From Corynebacterium vitaeruminis DSM 20294 (lineage in GTDB: Bacteria; Actinomycetota; Actinomycetes; Mycobacteriales; Mycobacteriaceae), in contig NZ_CP004353.1 of NCBI RefSeq assembly GCF_000550805.1, forward strand, positions 1,798,001 to 1,862,000: DNA of 64,000 nucleotides, read 5' to 3'. Under the pieces are notes generated by a model. The model was not told the origin of the DNA, did not search any database, and saw only the letters and a program-made list of their open reading frames with translations. Positions within the stretch are counted from its first letter, which is position 1, and every line of letters begins with the position of its first letter. Positions 28,484-38,235 of this stretch are shown here, piece after piece. The translations under genes and the position numbers were made by a program.

Positions 28484-29350
28484 GTGATCATGCAGCGCCT
28501 CAGTCCAGCACCTTTTGTTCGGCCCCTCGCCCTTGCCCTCGTCGGCGCCCTGGGGCTCAGCGCCTGCAGCCTCGTCCCGAAGCCCGAGCCGGACCCCGCG
28601 CTCACCGCGCTCTACCAGCGCGCCGCGGCCGATGCCACCGCCGCGGCCGATGCCGCCGACCCGGACACCGAGGCGCTACGATCCGGCGACGCCCAAGAGC
28701 TCAAGGGCGAGATCGAGCGTCTCTGCGGCCACTACGACGACGGTTCCGTCCCCTCGTCTTGCGACGTCACCGCCACCGACGCTGGAAGCGTGGACACCTC
28801 CACGCCCGCCACCACACAGATCCTCGACACGATCGCGCAGGTTCCGCAGGAATCCCTGCCGGTGGTCGTGCCCGAGTTCGTCGACCTCGCCGCCAGGGGC
28901 GCGACGCTGCCCGCGCTGCACAGCGCCGACCTGAGCACCGCCACGAATTCCACCATGAAGAAGGAAGAGCTGAGCCAGGACGTCGAGGCGCTGACGGAGC
29001 AGCTCAAGCAGGAGTACGCGCTCATCTACGGGCTCGGGGTGGCGCTCGCATTCGCCGACTCCGACCTGCAACAGCGCGTGACCGACGCCATCGCGCAGCA
29101 CCGGGAGATCGCCTCCGTTCTCGAGGCCTCCTTCCCCGCCGGGACCACGGCGCCGGCGCCCGAGGCGGGATACTCTCTCGACCAGTACACCGTGCCCGCG
29201 GACGCGGCCACCGCGGCCCAGTTCGTCGACGAGGCCCTCGCCGACCGGGCCGAGAGCTGGGCGGCGACCGCGAGCACCGCCCACGCCGAATCCTGGCGCT
29301 ACCAGTCGCTCATCATCGCGGGCATCGTGGCCCAGGAGCAGGCAGGTTAG
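28484..29350 (+). CDS. DUF4439-type lipoprotein, ferritin-like C-terminal domain
   Basis: The 288-residue protein starts with a signal peptide ending in the lipobox LSAC (Cys28), so it is probably a membrane-anchored lipoprotein. The C-terminal half (about residues 150-288) is helical and rich in Ala, Glu and Gln, consistent with a ferritin-like DUF4439 fold. Function is unknown. It lies between rimP and proS, as do Rv2843/Rv2844 in M. tuberculosis. GTG at 28484, six bases after TATGCT, is preferred over ATG at 28490. Confidence 0.75.
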   Translation: MIMQRLSPAPFVRPLALALVGALGLSACSLVPKPEPDPALTALYQRAAADATAAADAADPDTEALRSGDAQELKGEIERLCGHYDDGSVPSSCDVTATDAGSVDTSTPATTQILDTIAQVPQESLPVVVPEFVDLAARGATLPALHSADLSTATNSTMKKEELSQDVEALTEQLKQEYALIYGLGVALAFADSDLQQRVTDAIAQHREIASVLEASFPAGTTAPAPEAGYSLDQYTVPADAATAAQFVDEALADRAESWAATASTAHAESWRYQSLIIAGIVAQEQAG

Positions 29351-29407
29351 GGGCTCCGGGTGCCGCTTGGGTTCACGCGAGCGTAGGCGATCGAAGACAT
29401 AGCGAAA

Positions 29408-29452
29408 GGCGGGGCGACCACCGATTTCCGGTTGGTCGCCCCGCCCTCTTTT
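29408..29452. terminator. Strong bidirectional terminator between the lipoprotein gene and proS
   Basis: GGCGGGGCGACCACC pairs with GGTTGGTCGCCCCGCC over 15 or so bases, followed on the plus strand by CTCTTTTTG. It separates two convergent genes. Confidence 0.9.
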
Positions 29453-29463
29453 TGTCGCGGAGC

Positions 29464-31221
29464 CTAGCCCTTCAGCAGCTCCTGGATCTTCGCCACGGCC
29501 TCCTCGGCCGGGACCTCGAAGGTCTCGCCGCCGCGGACGCGGATCTCGATCTTGCCCTCCTTGAAGGAGCGGCCGAGCACCACCACGTACGGCATGCCGA
29601 GCAGCTCGGAGTCCTTGAACTTCACGCCGGGGCTCATCTTCGGGCGGTCGTCGAAGAGCACCTCGACGCCGGCCTTGTCGAGCTCCTCGACCAGCTTGTC
29701 GCCAGCTTCGAGGGCGGCGGAGTCCTTGTTGGCCACGACCACGTGCACCTGGTACGGGGCGACCTCGAGCGGCCAGTTGAGGCCCTTCTCGTCGTGGCGC
29801 TGCTCGGCGAGCACCGCCATGAGGCGGGAAACGCCGATGCCGTAGGAGCCCTGGGTCGGGACGGCGCGCTTGCCGTTCTCATCGAGGATCTGCACGTCGA
29901 AAGCCTTGGTGTACTTCCTGCCCAGCTGGAAGATGTGGCCGATCTCGATGCCGCGGGCGAGCGTCAGCACGCCCTGCCCCTCGGGAGCCGGATCGCCTTC
30001 CTTGATCTCGGCTGCCTCGATGAAGCCGTCGACCTCGAAGTCGCGTCCCGCGACCAGGCCCACGACGTGGCGCTGCGGGGCGTCGGCACCCGTGATCCAC
30101 GAGGTGCCCGTGGCCACGCGCGGGTCGGCCAGCACGGTCACGCCGTTGGCGCGCAGCGCCCGGGGGCCCACGTAACCCTTGACCAGGAACGGGTTCTTCT
30201 TGAAGTCCTCCTCCACGGCCATCTCGACCTCGGCGGGCTCGACGGCCGCCTCGAGGCGCTTCATGTCCACCTCGCGGTCACCCGGGAGGAGGATGCCGGT
30301 GATCTCGGCCTCCTCGGCACCGGGCTGGGTGATCTTGACGATGATGCACTTGAGCGTGTCGGAGGCCTCAACCTCGCGTCCGTCGACGGTGATGCCCTCG
30401 CCGCGGGCCCAGTCCACCAGCGCGTCGATGGTCTCGGACGCCGGGGTGTCGTGCTCGACGGCCTCGGGCTGGCCCTCGATCGGGCGCTCGGCACCCGGCT
30501 GGGTGACCACGGCCTCGACGTTGGCCGCGTACGAGCCCTCGGTGGCACGGACGAAGGTGTCCTCGCCGTTCTCGGAGACCGCGAGGAACTCCTCGGAGGC
30601 CGAGCCGCCCATCGCGCCGGAGGTGGCCGCGCAGATGGCGTACTCGACGCCGAGGCGGTCGAAGATGCGCTGGTAGGCGCCGCGGTGGCGTTGGTAGGAC
30701 TCCGCCAGCCCCTCGTCGGTCATGTCGAAGGAGTAGGAGTCCTTCATGACGAACTCGCGGCCGCGCAGGATGCCCGCGCGGGGGCGCTCCTCGTCGCGGT
30801 ACTTGGTCTGGATCTGGTACAGGGTGACCGGGAAGTCCTTGTAGGAGGAGTACATCTCCTTCACGGCCGAGGCGAACATCTCCTCGTGCGTGGGGCCGAG
30901 CAGGTAATCGGCGTCCTTGCGGTCCTTGAGGCGGAACAGGGAGTCGCCGTACTCGGTCCAGCGGTTGGTCAGCTCGTAGGGCTCGCGCGGGAGCAGCGCC
31001 GGGAACAGCAGCTCCTGCGCGCCGATGCCATCCATCTCCTGACGCACGACGGCCTCGATCTTGCGCAGGGTGCGCAGGCCCAGCGGCAGCCACGTGTAAA
31101 CACCGGGTGCTACGCGTCGGATGTACCCGGCGCGAACCAGCAGCTTGTGGCTCGGGACTTCGGCGTCTGCGGGATCTTCGCGCAGCGTGCGAAGAAACAG
31201 GGTTGAAAGGCGTGTAATCAT
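29464..31221 (-). CDS. proS: Prolyl-tRNA synthetase, bacterial type
   Basis: ProS charges tRNA-Pro. The 585-residue class II enzyme has motif 1 ([20 protein letters not shown]), motif 2 ([10 protein letters not shown]) and the inserted editing domain between motifs 2 and 3 (about residues 225-400) typical of bacterial ProRS. There is no ribosome site; TAACAT lies eight bases upstream of the ATG. It diverges from yaaA over 32 bp. Confidence 0.96.
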   Translation of the reverse strand: MITRLSTLFLRTLREDPADAEVPSHKLLVRAGYIRRVAPGVYTWLPLGLRTLRKIEAVVRQEMDGIGAQELLFPALLPREPYELTNRWTEYGDSLFRLKDRKDADYLLGPTHEEMFASAVKEMYSSYKDFPVTLYQIQTKYRDEERPRAGILRGREFVMKDSYSFDMTDEGLAESYQRHRGAYQRIFDRLGVEYAICAATSGAMGGSASEEFLAVSENGEDTFVRATEGSYAANVEAVVTQPGAERPIEGQPEAVEHDTPASETIDALVDWARGEGITVDGREVEASDTLKCIIVKITQPGAEEAEITGILLPGDREVDMKRLEAAVEPAEVEMAVEEDFKKNPFLVKGYVGPRALRANGVTVLADPRVATGTSWITGADAPQRHVVGLVAGRDFEVDGFIEAAEIKEGDPAPEGQGVLTLARGIEIGHIFQLGRKYTKAFDVQILDENGKRAVPTQGSYGIGVSRLMAVLAEQRHDEKGLNWPLEVAPYQVHVVVANKDSAALEAGDKLVEELDKAGVEVLFDDRPKMSPGVKFKDSELLGMPYVVVLGRSFKEGKIEIRVRGGETFEVPAEEAVAKIQELLKG

Positions 31222-31229
31222 GTCTGAAG

Positions 31230-31235
31230 ATGTTA
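31230..31235 (-). promoter_or_regulatory. -10 element (TAACAT) of proS
   Basis: Eight bases from the proS ATG, back to back with the yaaA promoter. Confidence 0.5.
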
Positions 31236-31241
31236 CCTGGT

Positions 31242-31247
31242 TACCCT
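31242..31247 (+). promoter_or_regulatory. -10 element (TACCCT) of yaaA
   Basis: Six bases before the ATG at 31254. Confidence 0.45.
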
Positions 31248-31253
31248 AGAGGG

Positions 31254-32018
31254 ATGCTTATTGTGTTGCCTCCTAGCGAGACCAAGGCTTTCGGCGGGGA
31301 CGGCGGTCCCCTTGACCTCGAGTCCTTGAGCTTTTCCCCCCTCAACCAGGTGCGCGAAGACATCGCGCGCGACCTCGCGGCGCTCCCGCCCCAGGCGGCG
31401 CTCGCGGTCCTTGGCCTTTCGGAGAAGCTGCTCCCGGAGGCGGAGGCCAACACGCAGCTTTTCCGCTCCCCCACGCTTCCCGCTTATCGACGCTACGCCG
31501 GGGTCCTCTACGACGCGCTCGAGCCCGAGTCCTTGAGCAAACAGGCCCTCGAGCAGGTGGCCATCGGGTCCGCGCTGTTCGGCGTGGTCGGCGCGGGCAA
31601 CCTCATCCCCCACTACCGGCTCTCGGGCGGGACGAAGCTCCCCCGGCGCGCGGGCGGCCCGGTGCCCACGATGAAGGCGCGCTGGGGAAAACTCATCACC
31701 GAGGAGCTTTCCCGGGTCGCGGATAAGGAGCTGCTCATCGACCTGCGCTCGGGCACCTACCAGCAGCTGGGGAAGGTAGCGGGCGCGCTCACGGTGCGCG
31801 TGGAGTCGCTACGCCCGGACGGGAGCCGCAAGGTGATCAGTCACTTCAACAAGCACTACAAGGGGCTGCTCGCCCGGCGGCTGCTCACTGCGGGCGGGGC
31901 GCCCGCCAGCTCGATCGACGACGTCGCCCAGGCGGCGGTGGCCGAAGGCTTTGACGTCGAAAAGCAAACGGGCGCGAAGGCCAACGAGCTCGTCGTGATC
32001 GTGAAAACGCCGAGCTAG
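31254..32018 (+). CDS. yaaA: YaaA-family peroxide stress protein
   Basis: YaaA (DUF328) limits free iron and DNA damage during hydrogen peroxide stress in E. coli. The 254-residue protein begins MLIVLPPSETK, the hallmark of the family, and contains SGTYQQLGKV and SHFNKHYKGLLAR further on. ATG at 31254 is chosen over 31230 on homology and promoter spacing. Its stop shares a CTAG with the stop of cobA. A diverged copy of the dispersed repeat lies inside it. Confidence 0.9.
   Translation: MLIVLPPSETKAFGGDGGPLDLESLSFSPLNQVREDIARDLAALPPQAALAVLGLSEKLLPEAEANTQLFRSPTLPAYRRYAGVLYDALEPESLSKQALEQVAIGSALFGVVGAGNLIPHYRLSGGTKLPRRAGGPVPTMKARWGKLITEELSRVADKELLIDLRSGTYQQLGKVAGALTVRVESLRPDGSRKVISHFNKHYKGLLARRLLTAGGAPASSIDDVAQAAVAEGFDVEKQTGAKANELVVIVKTPS
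31481..31500 (+). repeat. Dispersed repeat, copy inside yaaA
   Basis: CGCTTATCGACGCTACGCCG, translated in YaaA as part of PAYRRYAG. Confidence 0.55.
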
Positions 32019-32755
32019 GCCTCGAGCGCCGCGACGTCGCCGATGAGGTAGACCGCTGGCGGCTTGACCTCGTTGTCCGCCATGGTCTGCGCGAGCGTGC
32101 CCAGGGTGCAGCGGAACACCCGCTGGGCGTTAGTCGTGCCCTCCTGAATGATCGCGGCCGGGGTGTCCGCGGGCTTGCCGGCGTCCAGCAGCGCCCGGGC
32201 GATCTTCGGCGCGTTCTTCACGCCCATGATGACGGCCAAGGTGCCGCCGGTGTGCGCGAGCGCCTCGTAGTTGTTCAGCGAGGTCTCATGCCCCGGCGGG
32301 ACGTGCCCGGAGATGACCGTAAACGAGTGCACCACCCCGCGCTGGGTGATCGGGATGCCCGCGATGGCGGGGACGGAGATCGCGCTGGTCACGCCGGGAA
32401 CCACCTCGGCGGCAAAGCCGTGGGCGGCCAGCGCCTGCAGCTCCTCGAAGCCGCGGCCGAAGACGTACGGATCCCCGCCCTTAAGCCGCACCACGCGCTT
32501 GCCCTCGCTGGCGAAGGAGACGAGCATCTCGTTGATCTTCTCCTGGGCCACCTGCCTGCCGTAGGGCAGCTTGGAGACGTCGATGATCTCCTTACCCTCG
32601 GTGTCGCACAGCTTGTCCAGCTCGGGCGCGGGGCCCAGGTGATCGGCGAGGATGACGTCCGCCTCCTGGAGGCGATGCATGCCGCGGACCGTGATGAGGT
32701 CCCACGCGCCGGGGCCGCCGCCCACCAAAGAGACCAAAGGGGTGCTTTCACTCAT
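32015..32755 (-). CDS. cobA: Uroporphyrinogen-III C-methyltransferase
   Basis: SUMT methylates uroporphyrinogen III at C2 and C7 to precorrin-2, the entry to cobalamin and siroheme. The 246-residue protein has GGGPGAWDLITVRG, the VVRLKGGDPYVFGRG signature and GIPITQRG. ATG at 32755 follows TAGACT by eight bases without a ribosome site. Other corrinoid genes (cobB, cobO, cobQ) lie in the next 13 kb but in separate transcripts. Confidence 0.93.
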   Translation of the reverse strand: MSESTPLVSLVGGGPGAWDLITVRGMHRLQEADVILADHLGPAPELDKLCDTEGKEIIDVSKLPYGRQVAQEKINEMLVSFASEGKRVVRLKGGDPYVFGRGFEELQALAAHGFAAEVVPGVTSAISVPAIAGIPITQRGVVHSFTVISGHVPPGHETSLNNYEALAHTGGTLAVIMGVKNAPKIARALLDAGKPADTPAAIIQEGTTNAQRVFRCTLGTLAQTMADNEVKPPAVYLIGDVAALEA

Positions 32756-32763
32756 GGAGAATA

Positions 32764-32769
32764 AGTCTA
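32764..32769 (-). promoter_or_regulatory. -10 element (TAGACT) of cobA
   Basis: Eight bases from the cobA ATG, eight bases from the divergent selO -10. Confidence 0.5.
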
Positions 32770-32777
32770 GCGGTCGA

Positions 32778-32783
32778 TAGCAT
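32778..32783 (+). promoter_or_regulatory. -10 element (TAGCAT) of selO
   Basis: Six bases before the ATG at 32790. Confidence 0.5.
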
Positions 32784-32789
32784 GGGTGA

Positions 32790-34157
32790 ATGACTCTCAC
32801 CCATCGCTTCGCCGAGGCCCTGCCCGAGATGTGCACCCCGTGGTCGCCCGAGTGCTTCCCCGACCTTCAGGTCGCGGTGTTCAACGACGCCCTCGGTCGC
32901 CGGCTCGGCATCGACGGCGAGCGGCTCCTGGCGGCGCTTGGCGACGAGGAGCGCAACGCCGGTCACGCGCAGGCCTACGCGGGCCACCAGTTCGGGCAGT
33001 TCGTGCCGCTGCTCGGCGACGGACGCGCGCTCCTTCTGGGCGAGGTCGAGGTTGATGGCCAGTCCTACGACATCCACCTCAAGGGCTCCGGCCCCACCCC
33101 CTTCGCCCGCGGCGGCGACGGGCAGGCGGCGATCGGCCCCATGCTGCGCGAGTACCTCGTCTCGGAGGCGATGGCGGGCCTTAATATCCCCACCACCCGC
33201 AGCCTCGCGGTATTGACCACGGGAAAGCGGATCCAGCGCGAGACCGTCACCGACGGCGCGCTGCTCGTCCGCGTCGCGCGCTCGCACCTGCGCGTGGGCA
33301 GCCTCCAGCACGCGGCGCTTCGCGGGGAGGAGACGCTGAGAAAGACCCTAGACTACGCGGTCGCCACGCTCTCCCCCGGCTCGAGCTACAAGGAATTCTA
33401 CGCGGGCGTCGTCGAAAGCCAGGCGGCCCTCGTGGCCAAGTGGATGCGCGCGGGCTTCGTGCACGGCGTGATGAACACCGACAACACCGCGCTGTCGGGC
33501 GAGACCATCGACTACGGGCCGTGCGCCTTCATCGACGAGTTCGACCCCGACGCCTGCTTTAGCTCCATCGACCGGCAGGGCCGCTACGCCTTCCGCAACC
33601 AGCCCGCGATCCTAGGCTGGAACCTCGCGCGCCTTGCCGAGGCCATGATCCCACTGCTCTCCCTCGAGGACGCCCATGAGGTCCTCGGCGGCTACGCCAG
33701 CGCCTATCGCCGCCGCTGGCTAGAGGAGATGGCCGACGCGGCGGGGCTGGCGGTCACCCCGCCGGTCGAGGAGCTGCTCGACGACCTCGCGGAGCTCCTG
33801 CCCGGTACGGGCATCGACTACCACCGCTTCCTGCGCGGGCTGGCGGAAGCGGAAGGCGCGGGGGCCGAGGGTGCATACCCGCCCGAGGTACGCCTGTGGC
33901 TGGAGCGCTGGCGCGCGCTGGGCCCCGACACCGCGGCGCTGAGCGAGAAAAACCCGCTCATCGTCCCGCGCAACCACCTCCTGGAGGAGGCCTTGGCGCT
34001 CGCCGAGGGCGGGGACCTTTCCCGGGTTGACCTGCTCGCCCGCGCCTTCGCTAACCCCTACGCCTGGCCGTCCGATGCCAGCGAGGAGGAGATCGCGTGG
34101 CTGGATCGCCCCGTGCCGCCGCGCAGGGTGCCGTTCGTGACCTACTGCGGCACGTAG
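32790..34157 (+). CDS. selO: SelO/YdiU pseudokinase, protein adenylyltransferase
   Basis: SelO transfers AMP from ATP to protein hydroxyl groups and takes part in redox stress responses in other bacteria. The 455-residue protein has AGHQFGQFVPLLGDGRALLL, DIHLKGSGPTPFARGGDG and the active-site stretch HGVMNTDNTALSGETIDYGP. Bacterial members are commonly nearer 480 residues; this one appears complete. It has no ribosome site and probably uses a leaderless start. Its stop is one base from that of ogt. Confidence 0.93.
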   Translation: MTLTHRFAEALPEMCTPWSPECFPDLQVAVFNDALGRRLGIDGERLLAALGDEERNAGHAQAYAGHQFGQFVPLLGDGRALLLGEVEVDGQSYDIHLKGSGPTPFARGGDGQAAIGPMLREYLVSEAMAGLNIPTTRSLAVLTTGKRIQRETVTDGALLVRVARSHLRVGSLQHAALRGEETLRKTLDYAVATLSPGSSYKEFYAGVVESQAALVAKWMRAGFVHGVMNTDNTALSGETIDYGPCAFIDEFDPDACFSSIDRQGRYAFRNQPAILGWNLARLAEAMIPLLSLEDAHEVLGGYASAYRRRWLEEMADAAGLAVTPPVEELLDDLAELLPGTGIDYHRFLRGLAEAEGAGAEGAYPPEVRLWLERWRALGPDTAALSEKNPLIVPRNHLLEEALALAEGGDLSRVDLLARAFANPYAWPSDASEEEIAWLDRPVPPRRVPFVTYCGT

Positions 34158-34158
34158 G

Positions 34159-34683
34159 CTACTGCGCGGCCTCCCGCTTGAGGAGCGATTCCTTGACGTC
34201 AGGTCCGTAGCGGAAGTTGCCCACCCCGCCCGCGGCCGGCAGCACGCGGTGGCAGGGCACGAACAGCGCCGCGGCGTTGCGGGAGCAGGCGTTGGCGGCG
34301 GCGCGGGTGGCCTTCTCGTTCCCGGCGCGCGCAGCGAACTCGGTGTAGCTGACCGGCGCGCCCGGGGTCACCTGGCGCAGCGCGTCCCAGGCCGCCTCGA
34401 GGAACTCGCCGGAGCGCTGCCTTACCGGCACCCGCGCAGGCGCGGCGAGGTCGCCCGCGTAGTAGTCGATGACTGCGGCCAGCGCGGCTGCCAGCACGCT
34501 TGTCGCATCGAGCGTCTCGACGCCTACGGTAGCTACCTCCTCGGGGCGCAGGTCCGGGTGGATGAGCCCGCGCAGTTCCTCGAGGTCGGCGGTCCAGCCG
34601 CTGGCCAGCACCGCCTCCTCGTCGGCGATGATGCTAAACGGCCCGTCGGGCGTGGTGACGGTGGCTGCCAGAGCGGTGCTCAT
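34159..34683 (-). CDS. ogt: Methylated-DNA-protein-cysteine methyltransferase
   Basis: This suicide enzyme removes alkyl groups from O6-guanine. The 174-residue protein has the DNA-binding region (GAPVSYTEFAARAGNEKATRA, split here at about residues 105-125) and the active-site motif PCHRVLP. ATG at 34683 overlaps the cobB stop as ATGA and AAGGAG lies upstream, so it is translationally coupled to cobB although functionally unrelated. Confidence 0.93.
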   Translation of the reverse strand: MSTALAATVTTPDGPFSIIADEEAVLASGWTADLEELRGLIHPDLRPEEVATVGVETLDATSVLAAALAAVIDYYAGDLAAPARVPVRQRSGEFLEAAWDALRQVTPGAPVSYTEFAARAGNEKATRAAANACSRNAAALFVPCHRVLPAAGGVGNFRYGPDVKESLLKREAAQ

Positions 34684-36095
34684 TGGTTCTCCTTGCATGC
34701 GTGGACGAAGCGCTCCACGGACTTTGGCACCGACGCGGGGTGCACGTGAAGGTAGCTGGCGTGAATGTGGCCACCAGTGTAAGTGCCGATGAATCCTTCC
34801 GCCACCGGCCTGCCGTCCCACGCCTTCCACCCCCAGGCAGGCGCGAAGCCCGCCACCGACTGCTTAGCGAGTGCGGTGTGGTGGAACTCGTGGCCGGTGA
34901 CCCGCTCGCCCGCGCGGTAGGGCACGGAATCTGCCAAGGCCACTGCCTCGCGGTATCCCAGGGTAAGGCGCCTGGCCATCGCGCCGGTGGTGGGGATGAT
35001 GCCGAGCATCGGGTGCTCGTCGAGGGCGTCAAGCAGCCACAGCAGGCCCGCGCACTCGGCGTGGACGGGCAGGCCGCCTGAGATCGCGGCGCGGATCTGC
35101 TCGCGCAGGTCGGTGCGCCCGGACAGCGCCTCGACGTGCTCCTCTGGGAAGCCGCCGGGGATGATGAGGCCCTCGCAGTCAGGCAGGTCGTCGACCAGCG
35201 GGTCGAAGGAGACCACCTCCGCGCCCGCGGCCTCGAGAAGCTCGACGTGCTCGGCGTAGGTGAAGGAGAAGGCCGGGCCGCCGGTCATGGCGATCCGCAC
35301 CGGCGCGCCCGCTACGGGGCCGACCGCCTTCGAGGGCTCCCACGGGGCCCCCCGCCAGCGGCACGAGGCCAGCGCCACCACGGCGTCGAGGTCGACGTGC
35401 TCGGCGACCATCTCCCCCATCCGCGCCACCGCGGCCTCTGCCTCCTCAAGCTCGCCCGCGGTGACCAGCCCCAAGTGGCGCGAGGGCACCTCGATGTGGT
35501 CGACGCGCGGGACGGCGCCGAGCACCGGCACTCCAAGCGCCTCGACGGCCGCGCGGCACACGGCGGCGTGGCGCGGGGTCCCGACCTTGTTGAGAATGAC
35601 CCCGGCGATGTGCACGCTCGGGTCCTGGGTGAGGAAGCCGCGCACGACGGCCCCGACGGACTGGCTCATCCCGCGCACGTCTACCACGAGGATGACCGGC
35701 ATGCCCAGCTCCGCCGCGACCGCGGCCGTCGAGCCCTCTGCCAGCCGGGCTCCGGCGGCCATGGTCTCCTCCTCGCTGCCGGCGATGCGCCCGTCGAAAA
35801 GCCCCATGACGCCCTCGACGACGCCGATGTCAGCGCCGCGCGAACCGTGCGCGTAGAGCGGGCCGATGAGCCCCGGGCACATGACGGCGTCGAGGTTGCG
35901 GCCGGGCGTGCCCGTGGCAAGGCCATGGTAGCCGGGGTCGATGTAGTCGGGGCCGACCTTGAACGGGGCGACCTGCATGCGGCGGGACAACGCGCGGAGC
36001 AGGCCCGTTGCGATGGTGGTCTTGCCCGAACCCGAACTCGTGGCGGCGATGACGACGCCGGGCGTGGGCGAAGTGGCGGCGGGAGTAGGAATCAC
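34680..36095 (-). CDS. cobB: Cobyrinate a,c-diamide synthase
   Basis: CobB amidates the a and c side chains of the corrin ring with glutamine and ATP. The 471-residue protein has the P-loop ATSSGSGKTTIATG (residues 18-31) and a class I glutamine amidotransferase domain with the nucleophile in HAECAGLLWLL. The start is GTG at 36095, six bases after TACGTT, so an internal leaderless promoter is possible although cobO lies only 44 bp upstream. Confidence 0.93.
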   Translation of the reverse strand: MIPTPAATSPTPGVVIAATSSGSGKTTIATGLLRALSRRMQVAPFKVGPDYIDPGYHGLATGTPGRNLDAVMCPGLIGPLYAHGSRGADIGVVEGVMGLFDGRIAGSEEETMAAGARLAEGSTAAVAAELGMPVILVVDVRGMSQSVGAVVRGFLTQDPSVHIAGVILNKVGTPRHAAVCRAAVEALGVPVLGAVPRVDHIEVPSRHLGLVTAGELEEAEAAVARMGEMVAEHVDLDAVVALASCRWRGAPWEPSKAVGPVAGAPVRIAMTGGPAFSFTYAEHVELLEAAGAEVVSFDPLVDDLPDCEGLIIPGGFPEEHVEALSGRTDLREQIRAAISGGLPVHAECAGLLWLLDALDEHPMLGIIPTTGAMARRLTLGYREAVALADSVPYRAGERVTGHEFHHTALAKQSVAGFAPAWGWKAWDGRPVAEGFIGTYTGGHIHASYLHVHPASVPKSVERFVHACKENQ

Positions 36096-36101
36096 CCCTT
36101 A

Positions 36102-36107
36102 AACGTA
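36102..36107 (-). promoter_or_regulatory. Candidate -10 element (TACGTT) of cobB
   Basis: Six bases before the GTG start, in the 43-bp cobO-cobB gap. Confidence 0.35.
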
Positions 36108-36138
36108 CTTCATGGCGCCGACGCGGACTTGCCCGCAG

Positions 36139-36759
36139 TTACCACTCGATGCCCTTTTGCCCCTTGCGCCCGACGTCCATCGGGTGCTTGATCTTGGTCA
36201 TTTCGGTGACGAGGTCGGCGACCTCGATGAGCTTGGGGTCGGCGTTACGACCGGTCATGACGATGTGCTGCTTTCCGGGGCGGTTCTTCAGGGTCTCCAC
36301 GACGTCGTCGACGTCGATCCACCCCCATTTGATGGGGTAGGTGAACTCGTCGAGGACGTAGAAGTCGTGTGCCTCCGCGTTGATGCGGCGCTTGATCTCC
36401 TCCCAGCCCTCGGCGGCGTCGCGGGCGTGGTCCTCGTCGCTGCCCTGCTTCTTGGACCAGCTCCAGCCCTCGCCCATCTTATGCCACTCGACGGCGCCGC
36501 CCTCGCCGGTCTCCTCGTGCAGCTGGCCCAGGCGCTTGAAGACGGACTCCTCGCCCACCTTCCACTTCGCCGACTTCACGAACTGGAACACGCCGATGTT
36601 CATCCCCTGGTTCCACGCGCGCAGCGCCATGCCGAAAGCGGCGGTGGACTTTCCCTTGCCCTCGCCGGTATGCACGGCGGTGATCGGGAGCATGCGGCGC
36701 TGGCGGGTGGTCAGCCCGTCGTCGGGGATGTTGGCTGGGTCGACTTTTCCTTGGGGCAC
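36139..36759 (-). CDS. cobO: Cob(I)yrinic acid a,c-diamide adenosyltransferase
   Basis: CobO attaches the adenosyl ligand to the corrinoid cobalt. The 206-residue protein has the P-loop HTGEGKGKSTAAFG and the family ITGRNADP-like segment (VMTGRNADPKLIEVADLVTEM). GTG at 36759 has AAGGAG about ten bases upstream; the longer frame lacks support. It heads the cobO-cobB-ogt run. I looked for a cobalamin riboswitch upstream and found none I could defend. Confidence 0.92.
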   Translation of the reverse strand: MPQGKVDPANIPDDGLTTRQRRMLPITAVHTGEGKGKSTAAFGMALRAWNQGMNIGVFQFVKSAKWKVGEESVFKRLGQLHEETGEGGAVEWHKMGEGWSWSKKQGSDEDHARDAAEGWEEIKRRINAEAHDFYVLDEFTYPIKWGWIDVDDVVETLKNRPGKQHIVMTGRNADPKLIEVADLVTEMTKIKHPMDVGRKGQKGIEW

Positions 36760-37030
36760 GGAGGCTTCTCCTTTGAATCGAGGCAATGGGCTGGGTGTGC
36801 GGGCGGTCACCCCGCCCTGAGTCTTCCACCACCCTACCGGATCGCGCCCGCGTGAACGCTCGGTCCGAACCGCGAGACACGTCCTCCCAGTAGAAGGTCG
36901 CACCTGAAGCGTCGTTGCAGCTCATGGGCGGGTCTCTCCTAGTCCTCCCACGGCGAGGGGATGCCGCAGCCTGTTGAAGTCTGGTTGACTGGGGGCAAGC
37001 AGTCCACAACTGAGAATGAAGGAGTCCCTT

Positions 37031-37411
37031 ATGACTACATGGCCTGCAGAAACAATCGAAAAGATCGCCGCCAGCGACGACTTCCACATCGCGCCGTACC
37101 ACGCCGACGGGAAGACGACCGGGACGCTGACGTGGATCTGGTCTGTCGTCGTCGACGGGCGGCTGTTCGTGCGCGCCTACAACGGGACGAGTGGCCGCTG
37201 GTACCGCTCCGCCATGGCGCAGCGGGCGGGCAAGATCACCTCCGCGGGCGAAGGGTTCGAGGTGGAGTTCACCCCGATCGACGATGCGGAGCTGTGCGAT
37301 CGGATCGACGCGGCGTACGAGAAGAAGTACGCCGGCAGCCCCTACCTGCCGCCGATGATCGACTCCGCCCGCCGGGCGGCGACGGTCGAGGTCACCCCGC
37401 GCGAGAGCTGA
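37031..37411 (+). CDS. DUF2255-family protein
   Basis: The 126-residue protein matches the DUF2255 pattern: IEKIAASDDFHIAPYH, TWIWSVVVDGRLFVRAYNG and SGRWYRSAMAQRAGKI, a compact beta-barrel resembling nitroreductase-like deazaflavin proteins. Function is unknown. ATG at 37031 has GGAG eight bases upstream, preferred over 37016. It is a lone plus-strand gene between cobO and the chelatase-like genes, so it may be a later insertion. Confidence 0.8.
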   Translation: MTTWPAETIEKIAASDDFHIAPYHADGKTTGTLTWIWSVVVDGRLFVRAYNGTSGRWYRSAMAQRAGKITSAGEGFEVEFTPIDDAELCDRIDAAYEKKYAGSPYLPPMIDSARRAATVEVTPRES

Positions 37412-37455
37412 TCCACGCCGCACGAGAACTTCGGCGAGGGTCTCGTGCGGCGCTC

Positions 37456-38235
37456 CTAGATGGTCTCGATGACACCCGTGACCGCGCGGGCGTCGAGCTG
37501 GTCGACCTCCACACACACCGCGCCCAGGCCCTTGGCCAGCTCCTTGGCCAGCCCCAGGCGGATGCGCCCGCCGCGCTCGCAGTCGATGACCACGCTGGCG
37601 CACAGCTCGCGGGCGGCGATGTCGCTGGCCACCGCGCGCAGGCTGTCGAGCCCACCCCTGCCGGTGGCGCGCCCGTCGCTTAGGACCATGAGGATCGCGC
37701 GCCTGCCCGGCTCCTTGAGCGCCTCGCGCTTGATCAGGTCCTCTGCCATCGCCAGGCCCTCGGGAAGCGGGGTCTTCCCGCCGGTGGGCACGTCCTCCAA
37801 GCGGCGGTGGGCCACGTCGATGGATGAGGTCGGCGGCAGCACCAGTTCCGGCTTCAAGCCGCGGACGCTGATCACGGCAACCTTGTCGCGGCGCTGGTAG
37901 GCATCGGAAAGCATCGAGTGCACCGCGCCGGTCACCGCCGCGAGCCGGTCCTTGGCAGCCATCGAGCCCGAGGTGTCGACGACGAAGACGATGAGGTTGG
38001 ACTCGCGCCCCTTGCGCAGGCTGCCGCGGAAGTCCTCCGGAGTGAAGGTGATCTTGCCGTTTCTCACCTGCGCGCCGCGGTCGCCCGCGGCGATGAGCGT
38101 GCCCATGATGTCGAGGCCGTGCCCGCCCTTGATCGCCCGGACGTGCCCGCCCTGCGGGGTGTAGGCGGGCGAGCGCCGACCTGGCGTGGACTCGAGTCCC
38201 GCCTTCTTAGGTGCGAGCCGTTGCAGCTTGCGCAC
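37456..38235 (-). CDS. VWA-domain chelatase-like D subunit, C-terminal half of a split I/D protein
   Basis: The 259-residue frame has a von Willebrand A domain with the metal-ion site DTSGSM and the [12 protein letters not shown] and [11 protein letters not shown] segments of BchD/ChlD-type proteins. Upstream it overlaps the end of the I-subunit frame in the +1 phase. No convincing start or ribosome site is visible; GTG at 38235 is the first plausible codon. The two frames together give about 628 residues, close to the 629 I recall for the single Rv2850c protein. It could be a separate coupled gene or the result of a frameshift. Confidence 0.7.
   Translation of the reverse strand: MRKLQRLAPKKAGLESTPGRRSPAYTPQGGHVRAIKGGHGLDIMGTLIAAGDRGAQVRNGKITFTPEDFRGSLRKGRESNLIVFVVDTSGSMAAKDRLAAVTGAVHSMLSDAYQRRDKVAVISVRGLKPELVLPPTSSIDVAHRRLEDVPTGGKTPLPEGLAMAEDLIKREALKEPGRRAILMVLSDGRATGRGGLDSLRAVASDIAARELCASVVIDCERGGRIRLGLAKELAKGLGAVCVEVDQLDARAVTGVIETI

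Noticed and set aside
36760..36960. A cobalamin riboswitch upstream of cobO
   Set aside because: A stretch like CAGGTGCGACC followed by CTGGGAGG caught my eye on the minus strand, but I could not find the conserved B12 box or a consistent fold, and the likely transcription start is downstream of it.
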